Counted from the stretch's first letter, positions 10,475 to 23,256 are shown. The stretch is DNA of 64,000 bases from Micropterix aruncella (GCA_944548615.1 OX155980.1:35303991-35367990); one strand, 5' to 3'. Numbers and translations are program-made. The notes: generated from the letters alone by a model not told the origin.

Positions 10475-11837
10475 TCTACCTAATTAAATTATTTATTGAT
10501 ATTTTATTTATCTTAATTTAACACTGTAAGTAGGAATTTATAATTTTACCATTTTATTTTATTACATTATATTATTAATAATTCTCTACATATATATCAC
10601 GATTGAATTATTTCATGATTTTAATTAGTTACTTGAATAGGTATCACTTTAATATATTTTATTATTATTTTTTAAACTAATTTAATTTGATTAAAATATA
10701 AAATAAAATTTACTTAGTAGGTATGCTTGTATTAGCCGGATAAGTATAACCCAACGAAATATATATATTTTTTTAAATATTCCTAGTAATATTAATTAAA
10801 TGAACATGTTAGAAGTTACTGGAAGAGCAGCGCTTTTTGCGTTTGTTTAAATAGAAGCTGAAAATCTTCTAAGGCCGACCATCATGCAAGGAAGCATACA
10901 TGCAAGCTCGGTGCAAAGGGCGGGCCCGTATCTAATTTAAATATTTACTATATTTTGACGAAGGGGGTCGTGCATCGTACGAGAAACTTTGCAATGGTCA
11001 TGATGGTATAGTAAAAATGGTATAGTAAAAATAAAGAACAGAGAAACAATTAAATCAATTTTACTAGAGATATATAGCGAGGAAGATTTGTGACTTTGGG
11101 AAAAAATTGTAACACGAAATCATCGCTTTTGGGTGGATGGATTCAGATGACAATAATTTAGATAGAGTGCAACCATAAGTCAAACTCAACGAAATTAAAA
11201 AAATAAAATCGACCTCTCGAATTCACAAAAAAATATTAGTCTAATAACATATTAACAGCATAAAACATATTATTTCACAACATAATAAAGTCTAATACCA
11301 TAATACATATTATTTAGGTAGGAATACACATTGCACAAACGTACTTAACTAATAATCATTAGGTATATTATATTTACAACTGTACAAGCTTTTCTAAAAT
11401 AAAAAAGCTGCAAAGCATTATTAGTAGTTGTTACTTTATCGCTTTCACATTTTGGCCCTAAACGAAAATTGCATTTCATCGAACTCAATTAGTAGCGTTT
11501 CAATATTTTACACAATATTTTTTCATATTTGATGAAACCCTTAACTTCAATATATTCGGATCAATTTAGTCCAACAACATCAGGTGTTTAGATGATTGGC
11601 GATAGGTGTGAAAATAGTCCCGAAATATTAATAACAGCTATGCAGCTTAAATTTCGTCGTCTACACGTTGTATTCAAAGCTTCGATGGACTTCAATTCGA
11701 TTTCACATATCTACAGAAACTATTCCAAAGCTGCCTACGCTAAGCTACGTCTAGTGTAGTCTCATGCTTCCGGATAATGCCAATTTGGCCACTGGTCTGG
11801 GACCACTTAGGCTTGGATGACAAGTAATCTTGTAGTG
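10475..11837. other. No recognised feature
   Basis: Long AT-rich stretch with only a short GC-richer patch at about 10865-10990. No gene, RNA or named repeat was recognised. Confidence 0.35.
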
Positions 11838-12247
11838 CACTGAGAAAATATAACGATGTAATACACGGAAAAACGTATGTTTCTACAAGGATTACGTATA
11901 TAACGCGGACTGTAGTCCGTGCGCATGAATTAACATGGCATGTAATTCACATAATATTATTTCAATACGTCGCGACCTTGGGATCTCGCTTCTAACATGA
12001 CAGCGTGTACGAGAATACATACGGATACATACGGATATATAAACTGCATCATGTTGAAACTGCAGTACACTGTTATTTTCGTATTAACCGTAAGGAGAAT
12101 GATGATAAAAATAATCGAGTAATAGTTTCAACAAAAATTATTGTAATTCAACAAAATTACGATTGAAACATCGTTATTCTGTAAAACCGTAATAACAAAA
12201 TGGTAATATAAGAACAAATCCAATATGCAATATGCAATTTTGCAGTG
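11838..12247 (+). mobile_element. MITE family C, copy 2
   Basis: The family end CACTGAGAAAATATAACG is at 11838. It is followed in order by the shared blocks ACAAGGATTACGTATATAAC, ACGTCGCGACCTTGGGATCT, GTTGAAACTGCAGTA, ATTAACCGTAAGGA, AATCGAGTAA and AAAACCGTAATAACAAAATG, with a degraded inverted end ATTTTGCAGTG at 12237-12247. Relative to copy 1, a stretch after ATTAACATG is shortened. Non-coding. Confidence 0.75.
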
Positions 12248-12475
12248 TTTCTTTATCGCAAACTTGGTAAATTGTAGTTGCCTTCGGTTTCCCATATTCT
12301 GGCTGGATGAATTATGTAGGAAAGGCGACCACTGCTGACGAGATGGAATGTTCAAATCTGATGGGATGATCCAAATCGAGATGAATCAAATCTGGCTCAG
12401 GCATTTTGAAGTTACTGGATATGTTTGCATTTTGCAGGCATTTTGATGTTACTAGAGCAACTTACGAAGGTATCC

Positions 12476-12598
12476 CGTCAACCCAGTCCCCCCGTCAACC
12501 CAGTCCGGGGGGACTGGTTAATGGGTTACTGGTTACTGGGTTGACAACCCCCCCACCCCCCCCCCCCCCCCCTTGTCAACCGAGTAATCCTTCAACGC
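12476..12598. repeat. Poly-C tract inside inverted GGTTGACAA repeats
   Basis: Repeated words GTCAACCCAGTCC and its complement GGACTGG surround a run of about 18 C. The run sits between GGTTGACAA and TTGTCAACC, so it forms the loop of a stem. Long poly-C is unusual in this AT-rich DNA, and the exact length is probably uncertain. Confidence 0.7.
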
Positions 12599-12699
12599 AG
12601 TTATACGCAGTCAACGTATTGGGAAAAACTAGATAATTAATTAGGAGAACGTTAATATTTGTACTGAGATAATCTGTAATAACCAGTAGAAAGATTGAG

Positions 12700-13260
12700 T
12701 GGAAAAAAGAATCAGTTTTTTTGCTCTCTATGTAGGTCAAGGAATAGCTTTTAATCAAGGTGCAGACCGAGATCACGGGCGACAAGCGTGATTTGGGTAT
12801 AGTTATATTATCAATGACGCCACTACGATTAGATGAGTTATATTTAACCGATTTCGTTCGTAACAATAATCAGATATAACAATTTAGCGGTATTTTGCTG
12901 AAGGCCATGCCGACTGGGCCAGTCTAACAAATTAGAAAGGTCGTCGTTAACTTTTACTATTGCCAAGTCGGAGTCTTCTACGTCAATGAATATAAATACT
13001 TGCCTGACAAGCGCATAAAGATGGAGCTCAGAATTGTGACAGTTGGAAGTCTAAGATGTACAATGAGTATAGTACCTACGGATGCTAGAATAGTGCCTTG
13101 TGGCGCATCGACTGCAATGGGTGAATCACTTGACACAGTCGTAAAGCCTTTGGCGTCTACCATTTGAGCTGCTATCTGCGATGTAGAAGATAAGTGGCCG
13201 TCCAATGGCAAACACACTGAGAAAAAAAACGATGGCGCGAGCTCCTTAAATAACAAATTT
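12700..13260 (-). pseudogene. Jockey-like reverse transcriptase relic
   Basis: Read on the minus strand, a decayed reverse transcriptase can be followed over about 180 residues through stops and frameshifts. DAPQGTILA at 13086-13109 corresponds to the usual GVPQGSxLG. Further on, VNDDLSNLLDWPSRHGLQ (12917-12951) matches the segment after the YxDD box, and ARDLGLHLD appears near 12760. The YxDD core itself is not readable. The copy is truncated at both ends. Confidence 0.7.
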
Positions 13261-13339
13261 CATGACTAAAATAATGGCCAAACGAAGACACGTTTCCGAC
13301 CAGACTTATCACTATACTCTATAATGCATGGGGAATAAT

Positions 13340-13515
13340 GGTGTATGACCGCAACGTAGGACATGCTGATCGCCCAACTCGTTCCAGTTAGTTCCAATAC
13401 AAACATGGCATCCGAATACAGGTTAAAAAGTAAGGTCAACAGAATGACACCTGCCTTACTCCGCTCAATACTTTAATGGAAGTTGCCTAGGTACCTATTA
13501 TTGATTTTCGTATAG
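13340..13515 (-). pseudogene. RTE-like reverse transcriptase fragment, motif B region
   Basis: The minus strand reads SGVRQV (13447-13470), a shift, then LTLLFNLYSDAMF (13402-13431). This is equivalent to the GVRQGCxLSPxLFNLYSD block of RTE/Dong-type LINEs. It is short and frameshifted. It is probably from the same element as the motif A fragment at 14541-14715, separated from it by about 1 kb of unrelated sequence. Confidence 0.6.
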
Positions 13516-14540
13516 TTGTAGTTTGAACGTAACAGTTTTATGCAAAAGTGCCTGGAATTGTAACTGAAATACAAATGAAAAACCGCATAGAGATTCAATC
13601 TTGAAATCTGAATTCGCTACGTAAAGAAACAAGAGTGACACTTACTACGTCACTGCACTATTTTAATTAAATATATATTTTATTTTTTATATTTTTATTT
13701 ATAATTTCATTTTTATAAAATCAAAAGGATCATCTCTCTGTGCTCGTTTGACAATCTAATTTCGAGTCACTAACTTTAGCAATAAATGTTACTAAAAAAC
13801 TGAAAACTTGGGCTGAAGAAAGGCTGAAGACAGGGAGCAAGAATTAAAACAAGAATTTTAATTTACGAAGGAAATATATAATTTATGCAATAAATTTTTT
13901 TAAATAACCATTTTTGCACTGTATTATTAATAACTTATATTTCACTACTTAATTATTTTTTTAGAAATATGGAAACGCTTGTTTTGTGTAATATTACCCG
14001 ACAGTAGGTAACCGTGAAAAATATTAATGGGTTAAATATTTTTGAAAGACGAATATTATTATTATTAGGTCAGAAAACTAAAGGTCCAAAACCATGGACC
14101 AAACCTAAAAAACCCGTACGAGCAACGTGCAAAATGCACTAAAAACTGATTTTTGTTGCAGAACTCATTCTGTAATCTTTGGTATCAGATGTCTAGAAGC
14201 CATTAATTTTAAAAGCTTTGAGAGCAATCAACGATTTTGGTTTTTAACTCCTGTATGTCGTTTATTTCCTTTATTTTATTATTAGTCGATGTGCAATATA
14301 ACGGATCTTTAATCAGAAGGACGTTTTGGCACAAGGAGTAGCCATGCGGGTAAATAATGTGTTTTAGGTACGCTCATTGATATTTTTATAATTGTGGAAA
14401 ATAATAATGCCTGTTAATAAAAATCTGCTGGACTTCTAGTAATCTGAACTATACCGTTGAATTGTGGGATAGCTATAATAGTTATTTGTTGCTACCCTGA
14501 CTAGTAAATATTGATATTTTAACAGAAGGATCCATGATTT
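13516..14540. other. AT-rich block between two RT fragments
   Basis: About 1 kb with no coding signal lies where a continuous RT would need only about 150-200 bp. It may be an insertion. Terminal repeats were not identified. Confidence 0.35.
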
Positions 14541-14715
14541 CCACAGTGAAAGCACCCCATGATATTACAGTAAAAACTCTGAAGTCTAGTCCATTCTCAT
14601 CGAAAATGATATTGAACTTGCTATGCTGAACCCTATCGAAGGCTTTTTCTTAATCGACATAGCAGACGTTTAAGTCGGCATTCATGTCTAGACATATCGA
14701 TCACCTTGAAGACAC
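14541..14715 (-). pseudogene. RTE-like reverse transcriptase fragment, motif A region
   Basis: On the minus strand the frame reads MNADLNVCYVD, a stop in place of the usual aromatic residue, then EKAFDRVQHSKFN and DENGLDFRVF. The VDxEKAFDRVQH core at 14621-14660 is RT motif A with the first catalytic Asp kept. One stop and no flanking domains show that it is dead. The next motif expected 3' is found at 13340-13515. Confidence 0.7.
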
Positions 14716-14859
14716 CATGGATTTATGGGGACCTGTTTTTTTTACATTTGGGATTACTGAATTGTATCTATTTGTTCACTTCTAGTATATTATTGTGTGA
14801 TAATTCTTTAAATTCCTGGCAAGACTAAGAACGTGAGATCGAGTCATCGCGGATAAAAG

Positions 14860-15215
14860 AATGTTGTGGTAGAAACCGAACGCTGTGATGATGGGAAGAT
14901 GGGATGGGAACTGAGACGAAGGCGTCTCCTCGGCCTGTTTGCCGAGCAAACACTCGACGCAGCGATAAAGGAAATGAGTAGAATGGCTGCGGGCGAAGTG
15001 GCCAGTCATCGAGGCTTTACATCACAAGCGGGCCCGCGGTGCACTCGGCTCCATTCTTCTGTCACTTATTTTGATGGATACTTTGTTGACATTGTTGGAC
15101 ACTCTTCGGACTTATGCGTGTATTTAAAAAGTACCCGCGCAAAGACGTCGCCTCTTCTCTCGTGCTTTGTGTATGTCGGGACGACCGCGACGTAGACACT
15201 CTGCTTGTCCGCACT
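14860..15215. other. GC-elevated unique island
   Basis: Composition rises well above the surroundings and no repeat match was found in the window. An open frame of about 109 codons on the plus strand has no recognisable domain and no splice context. It may be regulatory DNA or an unrecognised exon. Confidence 0.25.
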
Positions 15216-15904
15216 TTGTGTCATCTCGTTAACATTTATCAAAGCATTCATATGTCTAACTTGTAGATAAATAAAAAAGCGATTTTTGAGTGTTTTAGCT
15301 CGATCGAATTCTGTCGCTGAATCATAACAACCTGTATGGCCGGCACTCACCCATCCCCCTCTTCTCACTCCATCACGGGTAGTATCCTATTCTGCTACTT
15401 GAGACATCACCGTACCTACAGTTAGCGGGAATTTTAATAGGTACACTTGAATTGCGCTACTACATAATTTTCACTTTTAGACAAATCGAGGCTCCTTTTT
15501 AATGTTTAAGGTTATTTATCAATTATGTTTGTATGTACGTAAGATCATTTTACAAATTAAAATTATAGGAAATTTTCTTTGTTATTGCTAACATTTTTGC
15601 CATCACGGAGAAAAAGATCGTATTAAGATCAGCTTTTCATAATCGTGATATAAATAAACTTTATATTCAGCCAATTTTCTGTGTTTTTTTTATAAATTAA
15701 ATATTTTTATTCAGCATATTTATTATTTTCTTAAAATGAAGTTACTATTTTCATGAAGCTGCTTTGTTTTTTAATAGATAAAATAGAGACGCTTAAATAT
15801 TTCTGGATAACAATATAACTAGATTAAGGAGTATAAATCAATTCGGTGCTTTATTAATAAAATTGTATTTGTATTTATTAGGCCAAATATACATCTCAAT
15901 ACTC
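15216..15904. other. No recognised feature
   Basis: AT-rich DNA without gene-like or named repeat content. Confidence 0.35.
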
Positions 15905-16740
15905 GAACTAATTGCCATTGCTTTCTATTATTTTAGCCCATTTTCTGGCAGCTGACGAATGCCATCGCGAAAAAGACTTGGCGGTTTTGAATAGATAAAA
16001 TTATCAAAGCAATTTTGGACCTCACCAAGTGTTTTAAAGTGTTGATCAGTAAAATGATTTTTATAGCGTTCGAAACATACAATAATTTGAAGGATCGAGA
16101 TCAGGCGAATAAGCAACGTAAGGGAGAAATTCCCAGCTCAAACCTTAGGCAGCAACGTCCACTTTGAGACATGTAGTCGAGCATTGTCCTGATGTGGATG
16201 TACTTGCTGACTTCCACAGCCAGTATAAGCTCTCATTTGCTCTATTGCATCACTTTAACGAATAAGCTGTTGCTCATTAATACCCGTAGAAACAGTTTCA
16301 CCAAGATCCAACAAATCATATAGCACCCCACCCCCTATATCCCACCAGATACAATGCATAACTTACTTATAAGGCATAATTCATAATATTCGGCGTTGCA
16401 GTCGACGTTGATGGTTTTCCTGGACCACCCACTATTTTTTTCGTTTAGGGTTGTCATAAACTTGTCATTACCGGTAGCAAACTTGTACAGGAACTCCTTT
16501 TGTTTTAAAACGAGTGGATAAATACGGTGCCGTATTGAATCTTCGCGCCTTCATCTCTGGACTTAAACTATGCGGGACCCATCTACCCACTTTTGGATTT
16601 TTTTCAAGTTAATGTAAACGGTAAGATATGCATTGCTGCGTAACACCAAGTTGTGAAGCAAGTTGTTTTACAGTTTGTGTAGAATTTTAATTCAAACTTT
16701 GCTCGAGAGCCATGTGTTCGGAATTTTCAGGTTGGCCCGG
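15905..16740 (-). pseudogene. mariner-family transposase, inactive
   Basis: Almost the whole transposase can be followed on the minus strand with several stops and frameshifts. The N-terminal helix-turn-helix part has LEQSLN...QTVKQLASQLGVTQQCIS, then the mariner signature WVPHSL (16566-16585), a GND block, WWDIGGGVLYDLL, HQDNAR with intact Asp (16186-16188), YSPDLDPSNY (16085-16111), and the C-terminal RDGIRQLPE near 15960. Spacing fits a D,D34D mariner: about 94 codons between the first two positions and about 34 between the last two. The first (codon 16467-16469) and third (16085-16087) catalytic Asp are Asn, each explained by one G-to-A change. It cannot cut DNA. Terminal inverted repeats were not identified. 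Confidence 0.85.
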
Positions 16741-18640
16741 ACGTTTTGCATATAGTCAAAATGAATGAAAATTTGCATGACGTCATAATTGTCGTCGTGA
16801 TTCTGGGAAATATTAACAATCTCTCCGGGACGACAAAACAAAGATTTCAAGGAAATGTCGATAATATCACTATTATAGGCGTTAAAGATTCATTTCATAG
16901 ATTAATACTAACCAAAATGATATTATTATTTACGTAGGTAGGTAGAAAATAACTCAATTCAATAAATAACTATAAACCAAAGGTTTATTTCTAAGCTTTA
17001 TTTTATACTCCATAAAACAAATAATATAGTATCCAGGTAAACAAACCATTATTCTAAAAATTATTATTTTAAATAACAAAATTGTTTAGTATTTCGACTT
17101 AAGATCGACGCATTTCGACTCAAAATATACGATAACAACGCACGACAACCGCAAAGCGAAACGCGGCGTGGACGGAGCAAGCCGCAAACAAAAGTTAGAA
17201 AATGAGAAAAGAAATTTACCGCTATTTGTAAAATTATACACCATTGGAGTTTAATACTAATTTTTAATACATTCTTTTTCTGACATTTCTACACTTTCAT
17301 GATTTTATACAAACGTTGGAAATACACCCTTTAAGATTTCAAATATTTGGGAAGTGCCCATTCTCCTTTATCAAACCCACGATGATGTGGCTTATTATAT
17401 ACCAACTTTCACCACACATAGTTGAAATCGGTTAACCAGAGGGCGCGCTAGTCATACTTTAATTTTTAAATATTGGACTTAAAGTCATGAAAGTTGGTAC
17501 ATAGGTGCCTTGTTGGGACGAAATCACATTGTTAAATTTTGGATCGACACAAATAATACTTTAAAAACGCCATACATTAATTAAACTGTAAAGCACTTAA
17601 AAGCGACGACGCTTGCGATGCGTGGCTCGTTGAAATTACGAATTCCAGGGCTCACGGCGACCCTTGTTTGCAATTTAATTTTTAAATTGAATGAGATGAC
17701 GCGCGTTCGAAATTCTAATTTTAATTGTGTTGCGTGGCATATCAACAGGATTTTTTGCCAAACGCATATCGACTTTATTTATGAAATGAATATTCAGAAC
17801 AAATATGTCCCTGGCTACTTGTCAGGAAAGTCGTGAGGTGACACAACCGATTTTGTAAACTATATAAATGCAATGCTACTGATGCTTATATTGTGCATAC
17901 GGTTCCACCGTATTCAATTTAAATTAGTCAGAAATTATGTCATCGCCTATTAAAATCAGAAATTATGTCATTTTCTTGCAAGTAAATAGCGAAGAAAGAG
18001 AGTCCAACATCGACTTATTATAATCGGATTAAACGAGTTTGAATAGGCATAGAATAAGTAACGTTAAACGAATATGTTTGTATATTATAAGAACGCCATA
18101 GATAGATCTTATCTTGTTTTACAATTTCTAAAAATCAAACTACAAGAAATTTCAAAACGCGCTGGGCTCAGGTCGGTTTGTAAATGAAAAGTCCCTGCTT
18201 CGGAACCTTAGGGTTTCGAAGTTGGGAGCTGCAACATTTAATCAGCTCATCCATACAACTAAAAAACTATTTGATGATAGAAATTTTCTAATCGGGTACC
18301 TAATTCGTCGAATAGTTACGTCAATCTTGAGTCAAAAAACTTTAAATTTTCTAGCGCACAATTCAATTTAAAAAAACTTTCGATAATCTGTTTTTCATAT
18401 TAGTGCTGGTTGATAATAAAATAAAAGTGTGTTAAAAATAATCCCTTACAGATTCGATTGGCATGAAAAATAAAACCGCGTTTATGAGCAAAAGAGATTT
18501 TTTTGCAGCTCAGACAACGACCAACCGATTACGACTTAGATGAATTACGAAAGACACCTACATGCTAACGCATATGCAAGAAATTCTAAATTCCGAAGAA
18601 TGCAGTTGTAAGAAGATTATAATTTCGAAGTGACAGCAGC
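16741..18640. other. No confident feature
   Basis: Mostly AT-rich. A GC-richer patch at 17120-17200 and a segment at 17380-17540 (ACCAACTTTCACCACACATA, later repeated inverted as ATGAAAGTTGGTACATAGGT) look repeat-derived. No gene is seen. Confidence 0.3.
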
Positions 18641-19480
18641 ATCAATTGTTAATTTTCCTTAATAAAATCGTAATACTATTAAATGGGACACAGAAGGAGC
18701 CTCCCCGAAGATCGTGCACATTTTCGACTGTTTGGTCTGCGGCCGTGAATAATCGGGTGTCCCTGGAAACAATGAGTCTAAACTCACCGGCCAATACTTC
18801 TACCACCGGGCCAAGGGACACTGTGACAAGATCCCGAGCCAATATCGTCCGCTGGGACTACGAAGCGATTCCAACATACGACTGGGGAAAGCTGCAGGAT
18901 GAAGAGGTCAACCCCCATCATACACCAGGACCTACAAGAGACGAACATCAAGGCCACACAGGCCGCATATATTTGGAGAGTCTTGTCCTAACTAACTTAC
19001 TGTTAGTGTGTTAATTAACTTACTAAAAATAAGCTGCCGCTGTGAACACAAATACGCAAGATTCTCGAAGGAAAGACGAGCACAAAAAAGATTAGAAAGA
19101 ACGACAAAATACGATCAACTCAGCAAGCAAATAAAAAATAGAAAGACCGCTATACACATGGAAAGATTCTCTTAATCATATCATGGGATTCTTTGGCAAA
19201 ACAAAAGCGGAACGGTAAGAATCGGTACAAAACATTGCCAAAATGTGGGAAGAAGGCAGCAAGTATATAAAATGGATGAAACGAATACGAAGACTAGGAA
19301 AGGGAAATAGGCAATTGCATCACCGACAGGTACAAGGAAGCATCAAACAAACCATTGACTAGACAGAAAGATAAACAATATACCAAACATAGCGAAAGAA
19401 TTGAGAAAGATAGCCACAAAGACCACATTATTTTATTTACTGCCCTTACAATCCTAGATCATCATCGTCTTACTTTACTA
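18641..19480. other. Unassigned moderately GC stretch
   Basis: An open frame of about 120 codons (18646-19014) lacks a recognisable domain. The following 400 bp are rich in Lys/Arg codons in the plus frame and may be an old LINE segment, but no diagnostic motif supports this. Left unassigned. Confidence 0.2.
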
Positions 19481-19799
19481 CATCGGCTCTATGTTTCTAC
19501 TATACTGGCCGATTGATTTACCTTTTCTTTCCCTTCATTACAACCAAGTGCTCCTCAAACTTAAAAACTGTGCTTCTAGGTGTATTCGGCATACCTGGCT
19601 GCGGCGCACAATTCGTTCGTTTGCTCGCTTAGGAAAATGCTTCGGAGAGCCGCCGGGTTTTGTTTTGCTAAAACAAGCACTAATAACCATTTGCGTACCT
19701 ACTCATGAGAGGCGCGCCTTTTTTACCACCACTTTAACAAAATCTTGGAGATGATACCAGTGCTTAATTTACGCAAAGCGAAATTTTGGAAGTTATGAT

Positions 19800-20520
19800 C
19801 TTCACTCTATCGGATTATGGGCTTATTCTGTGGATTATGAATAATGAGCTTCACTTAAATCAGAACACCCGTCACAAGGACGATATTATAATATCGAAGG
19901 TTAGGCTCAGCGAACACTTTTATACGAAAGACTCAATTTTTTTAACAGGCTACCCCCTACAATAAAGGTGTGAAAGAAATACCATTATAAAACTACGCAA
20001 AAAGAAATCTCACAAAACACGCCAGATCTAGAGGACATTTTATATATCCTTGGATTTATTTTTTGATATTAAATTATTTTCAACGTTTTCTTTCATTTAT
20101 GAATTTTAACCCCAGACTATTATTATCGTTTGATTAATATTATTATTGTTAGTTTTGCGATTGTTGTTATCGGAGTATTATTTTAATGACTGTTTTGGTT
20201 GATTATTTCTTAAATTAATTTTAAGATTTTTACGCCCTAAATCATGTTTACTGATAATTTATTTGACATTGTGTCTGGTATTTCAAAATGTGTTGTGATG
20301 TCACAATTTTCGAGTAGGAAATTATAATTTAGTCTTTAATTATCTGTTAAATTTAGAATTATTAATTTGAAGTATCTCTAAATTTAGATAGGAACCTCTC
20401 TCCAAATTTTAATTTGATAAAAGAAAGACAGCGATATTTTCTTTATTGTATTATTATATTGTGATATATTGCCTACAATCTGAGATAAATAAAACGGTTT
20501 TGATTATGATTACGATTAAG
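19800..20520 (+). mobile_element. LINE 3' end (Jockey/CR1-like) with GATTAT-type tail
   Basis: The plus strand contains the tail of a reverse transcriptase: NTRHKDDIIISKVRLSE at 19864-19914, then after a frameshift FNRLPPTIK at 19941-19966. This is the same pattern as the TRHR...FNCLP tail at 3058-3798. About 500 bp of AT-rich 3'UTR follow, with AATAAA near 20486 and a terminal TGATTATGATTACGATTAAG at 20501-20520. It is 5'-truncated. The tail sequence resembles that of the minus-strand LINE at 2633-3800, suggesting related families. Confidence 0.7.
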
Positions 20521-21139
20521 CGATACGTTCATTTAGCAAATATTTTTGCCAGTACCTTTATAATAGTGGATCCATTAAAAAAAAAGACTTTTAAATCGAA
20601 TAATTTTTCACCGGCATTTCAAAGCCATTTTTATTGAACCCTTATCAATTAAAGGATTAATCATCTCCTGGTTTCAGATAGAAAAGTACACTCTTTTGGC
20701 CTTGACTAAACTGTGAGTAATGTGTCGAAAGACCTGGACAGAGAACCGTCATAAGTGCAATTTTCTACATATGAATCTATACCTTCAGAATGGATAGGTT
20801 TGTCATTTTTGTGGAAAAGTCTTTTTATATTACGCAAAATTACTGCCAACAGAGGTTGTTTTTTAATCGGTACCTATCCCAGAGTCTTTCAACGTCAATT
20901 TTGACGTATTAGCTGTAGTATTGAATGCATCTCTAGCCATTACAATCGGAATCCGTCAAATAAAATATCAAAATGAATAATGAATATATAAAATAACACT
21001 ACTAGTAGAAAGTATCTACTATTAGAAAGATTTCTTAATAATAGGTTACCTAAGAATATTGTGCGCACAGTGCGCTGTTTCTTGTGCCTCATATAAAATT
21101 TTAAAAAGGCAATTGTTACCTTTCTGCAATAAGCTATTC
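20521..21139. other. No recognised feature
   Basis: AT-rich DNA with only a small ACGTCAATTTTGACGT inverted repeat near 20892. Nothing else is seen. Confidence 0.35.
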
Positions 21140-21370
21140 ATATATAGTCCTGTGAGTTCTACGCGGCTGGCGCCGGATATAAAGTCGTCTGCAAACTATA
21201 ATAATTCTATTAACCGCGCGTTTGGGTTAGTAAGTCGGCCGCGCGCAATACATGAAGTGTCGGAGGGCGGCTAATTAATTAAAAACGTGTCGGGTTGCTA
21301 TTGAACGTGCTGGCGCGACCGCGACCCGGACGGTCGCAGCGACCCGCGATCCTATACCTATTACAAACCC
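21140..21370. promoter_or_regulatory. GC-rich island with homeodomain-type core, candidate regulatory
   Basis: About 230 bp of GC- and CpG-rich DNA contain a TAATTAATTA core at 21272-21281 beside GGAGGGCGGC, and GCGACCCGGACGGTCGC further on. No repeat match and no exon structure. Regulatory function is inferred only from composition and this motif. Confidence 0.25.
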
Positions 21371-23168
21371 TCACCTATCAGAGCCACGCGTGTAACTAAA
21401 ATAAACTAGCTTTTGTTTTAATAGGATGAATTCGGTAACGTACAAAAGGTTGTTTATTACTTAAAATAAACCGACCTGTATGCTCGATGCAGATCGAAAT
21501 ATGTGAATCGATTTAATATAAAATCGGAAGAAAAAGTCGATCATTTAGTAGAGATCCATCTTTATATTTGCAATAGAGATCCATCTTTATATTTGCCGCC
21601 ATGCATTTTTTTGTATATATGGTGTAATATGTTATTAGGCAATTAAATTAAAGCTATTAAAATCTTTTTCTTAAATGCATTGCATACAATAACATTGCTA
21701 TACTTTCACTTAAATTAAGAAATAGCACCTTATGGGTGTTCACCCTAGTTTATTAATTTGGTAGAGGTAGCAAGAGCGACACTTGAACAGCTTTTCAGTT
21801 AACTTATTTTAATAACTAAATTCACAATATAAAACATAAATGTACAAACGACGGACTTATTGTATAATAACAGTATCTTACAGCCTTGTAATGGCTTGTA
21901 ATGGATTTACAAAAAAAATTATAAAAAGGGGCAGACAGATAATCCTAGCTTACGTCATATGTAATAAGCAGATTAAAAATTAACTTAGTAGTTAAAACAA
22001 AATTATAAATGCTTATTTAAAAGCAGCAATATATTTAAGGAACAAAGGTAAAAAAAGATAGGTAATGAAAGGGGAGCATACTTTACATTTGATTTCAGAG
22101 AAAATATTCTCTTAACACATTTTTTAGATATCAGATTTAAGAATTTAGATATCAAATTAAAAGATAGACGAATATTTTTAAACTTAGGCTTTTAATTTAA
22201 CTAAAAAATCAAAAATATAGGAAAATGTACGTTCAAAACGAAATTATAATTCGTTTAAGATGTACATACAAAAAGCTTTCTATCAAGAATCGCTAGTTAT
22301 GCTAGATGATTTCACTTAATAAGCATTTTCGTGATACCACTTTAATGGCAGGCCATTATAATTATTACTCGCTTTTGTGGTAATTTAAGCTTTACTTTAG
22401 CCCTTTGTATTTAGTCGGCTTCAATCGTATTTACCAATAAATATTTTGTACGAAAGTTTTTTTTTCACTCGGATGTCATTTTTCAATTCAGTTTATACTT
22501 TGATTGTTCCTGAAAAAAAGGAAAATTGCATGGATTTTAATGATATATCATATTTTCTATTTCATATTTGGATCAGTGCGATAGTACACATTAGGAACAA
22601 TTTAGGTCTTGCCAAGAAACCTTAACAATAAGGAGAACTTAGCAAATTACTAAACGATAAAAAAGGCACTTTTATACAAGGGTATTATGAAAATATAAAA
22701 GAGAACGCACCTTGAGTCAATTATGTATCTTTCCAAAGAAAGTACCTAAATGTGAAAATGCAACTAACACGCTCCTTACACCCTTACACACCATTACACG
22801 CTCCTTACACACCATTACACTTCAGCTGCATGTATTGCACGAACTTGTACTGGCATATGAGTGCCTTTAAAAAGAGAATACTTACTGGATAATAACAAAA
22901 AAATAACTATGACTTTATTTTTAAAAGTCAAGGTTTTCTATATAACACCATTAATTTTTTTTGTTTTGGTACCATTCTTAAAATTGACGATTTAGTGTGA
23001 AAAAAAAGATATTTGGCTCATGTCTCCCACACAGGAGATATGACCATACTCTTTGATCACATGATATTGAATTAAATAAAACTATAATTTTTATTACTTG
23101 AACAGAAGTTGTTTTTAAATCGTCCATGACTGACTACAGCAATATAAGTTGATTTATATTGCTGCAAA
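21371..23168. other. AT-rich stretch with a LINE 3'UTR remnant
   Basis: At 21549-21598, AGAGATCCATCTTTATATTT is tandemly duplicated. At about 21780-21930 a minus-strand LINE 3'UTR remnant is suggested by CGGACTTATTGTATAATAAC and TCTTACAGCC, shared with 49870-49985. At 22766-22825 CACGCTCCTTACAC units repeat. No gene is seen. Confidence 0.4.
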
Positions 23169-23256
23169 TAGGATATAAACGAATTTACCGCGTGAAGTTT
23201 GTAGCAGCCGAAGTAAATTCACGCGTTAAATTCCTTTATGTCGTATTTATAATGTC
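23169..23256. mobile_element. Foldback family A, truncated copy 2
   Basis: AACGAATTTACCGCGTGAA and its mirror TTCACGCGTTAAATTC remain. The ACGTTTCGGCG core is lost apart from GTAGCAGCCGAAG. The tail ATTTATAATGTCA follows as in the other copies. Confidence 0.6.

Noticed and set aside
18646..19014. 122-codon plus-strand frame
   Set aside because: No recognisable domain, starts in AT-rich DNA, and no splice context; possibly an old LINE piece but not supportable.
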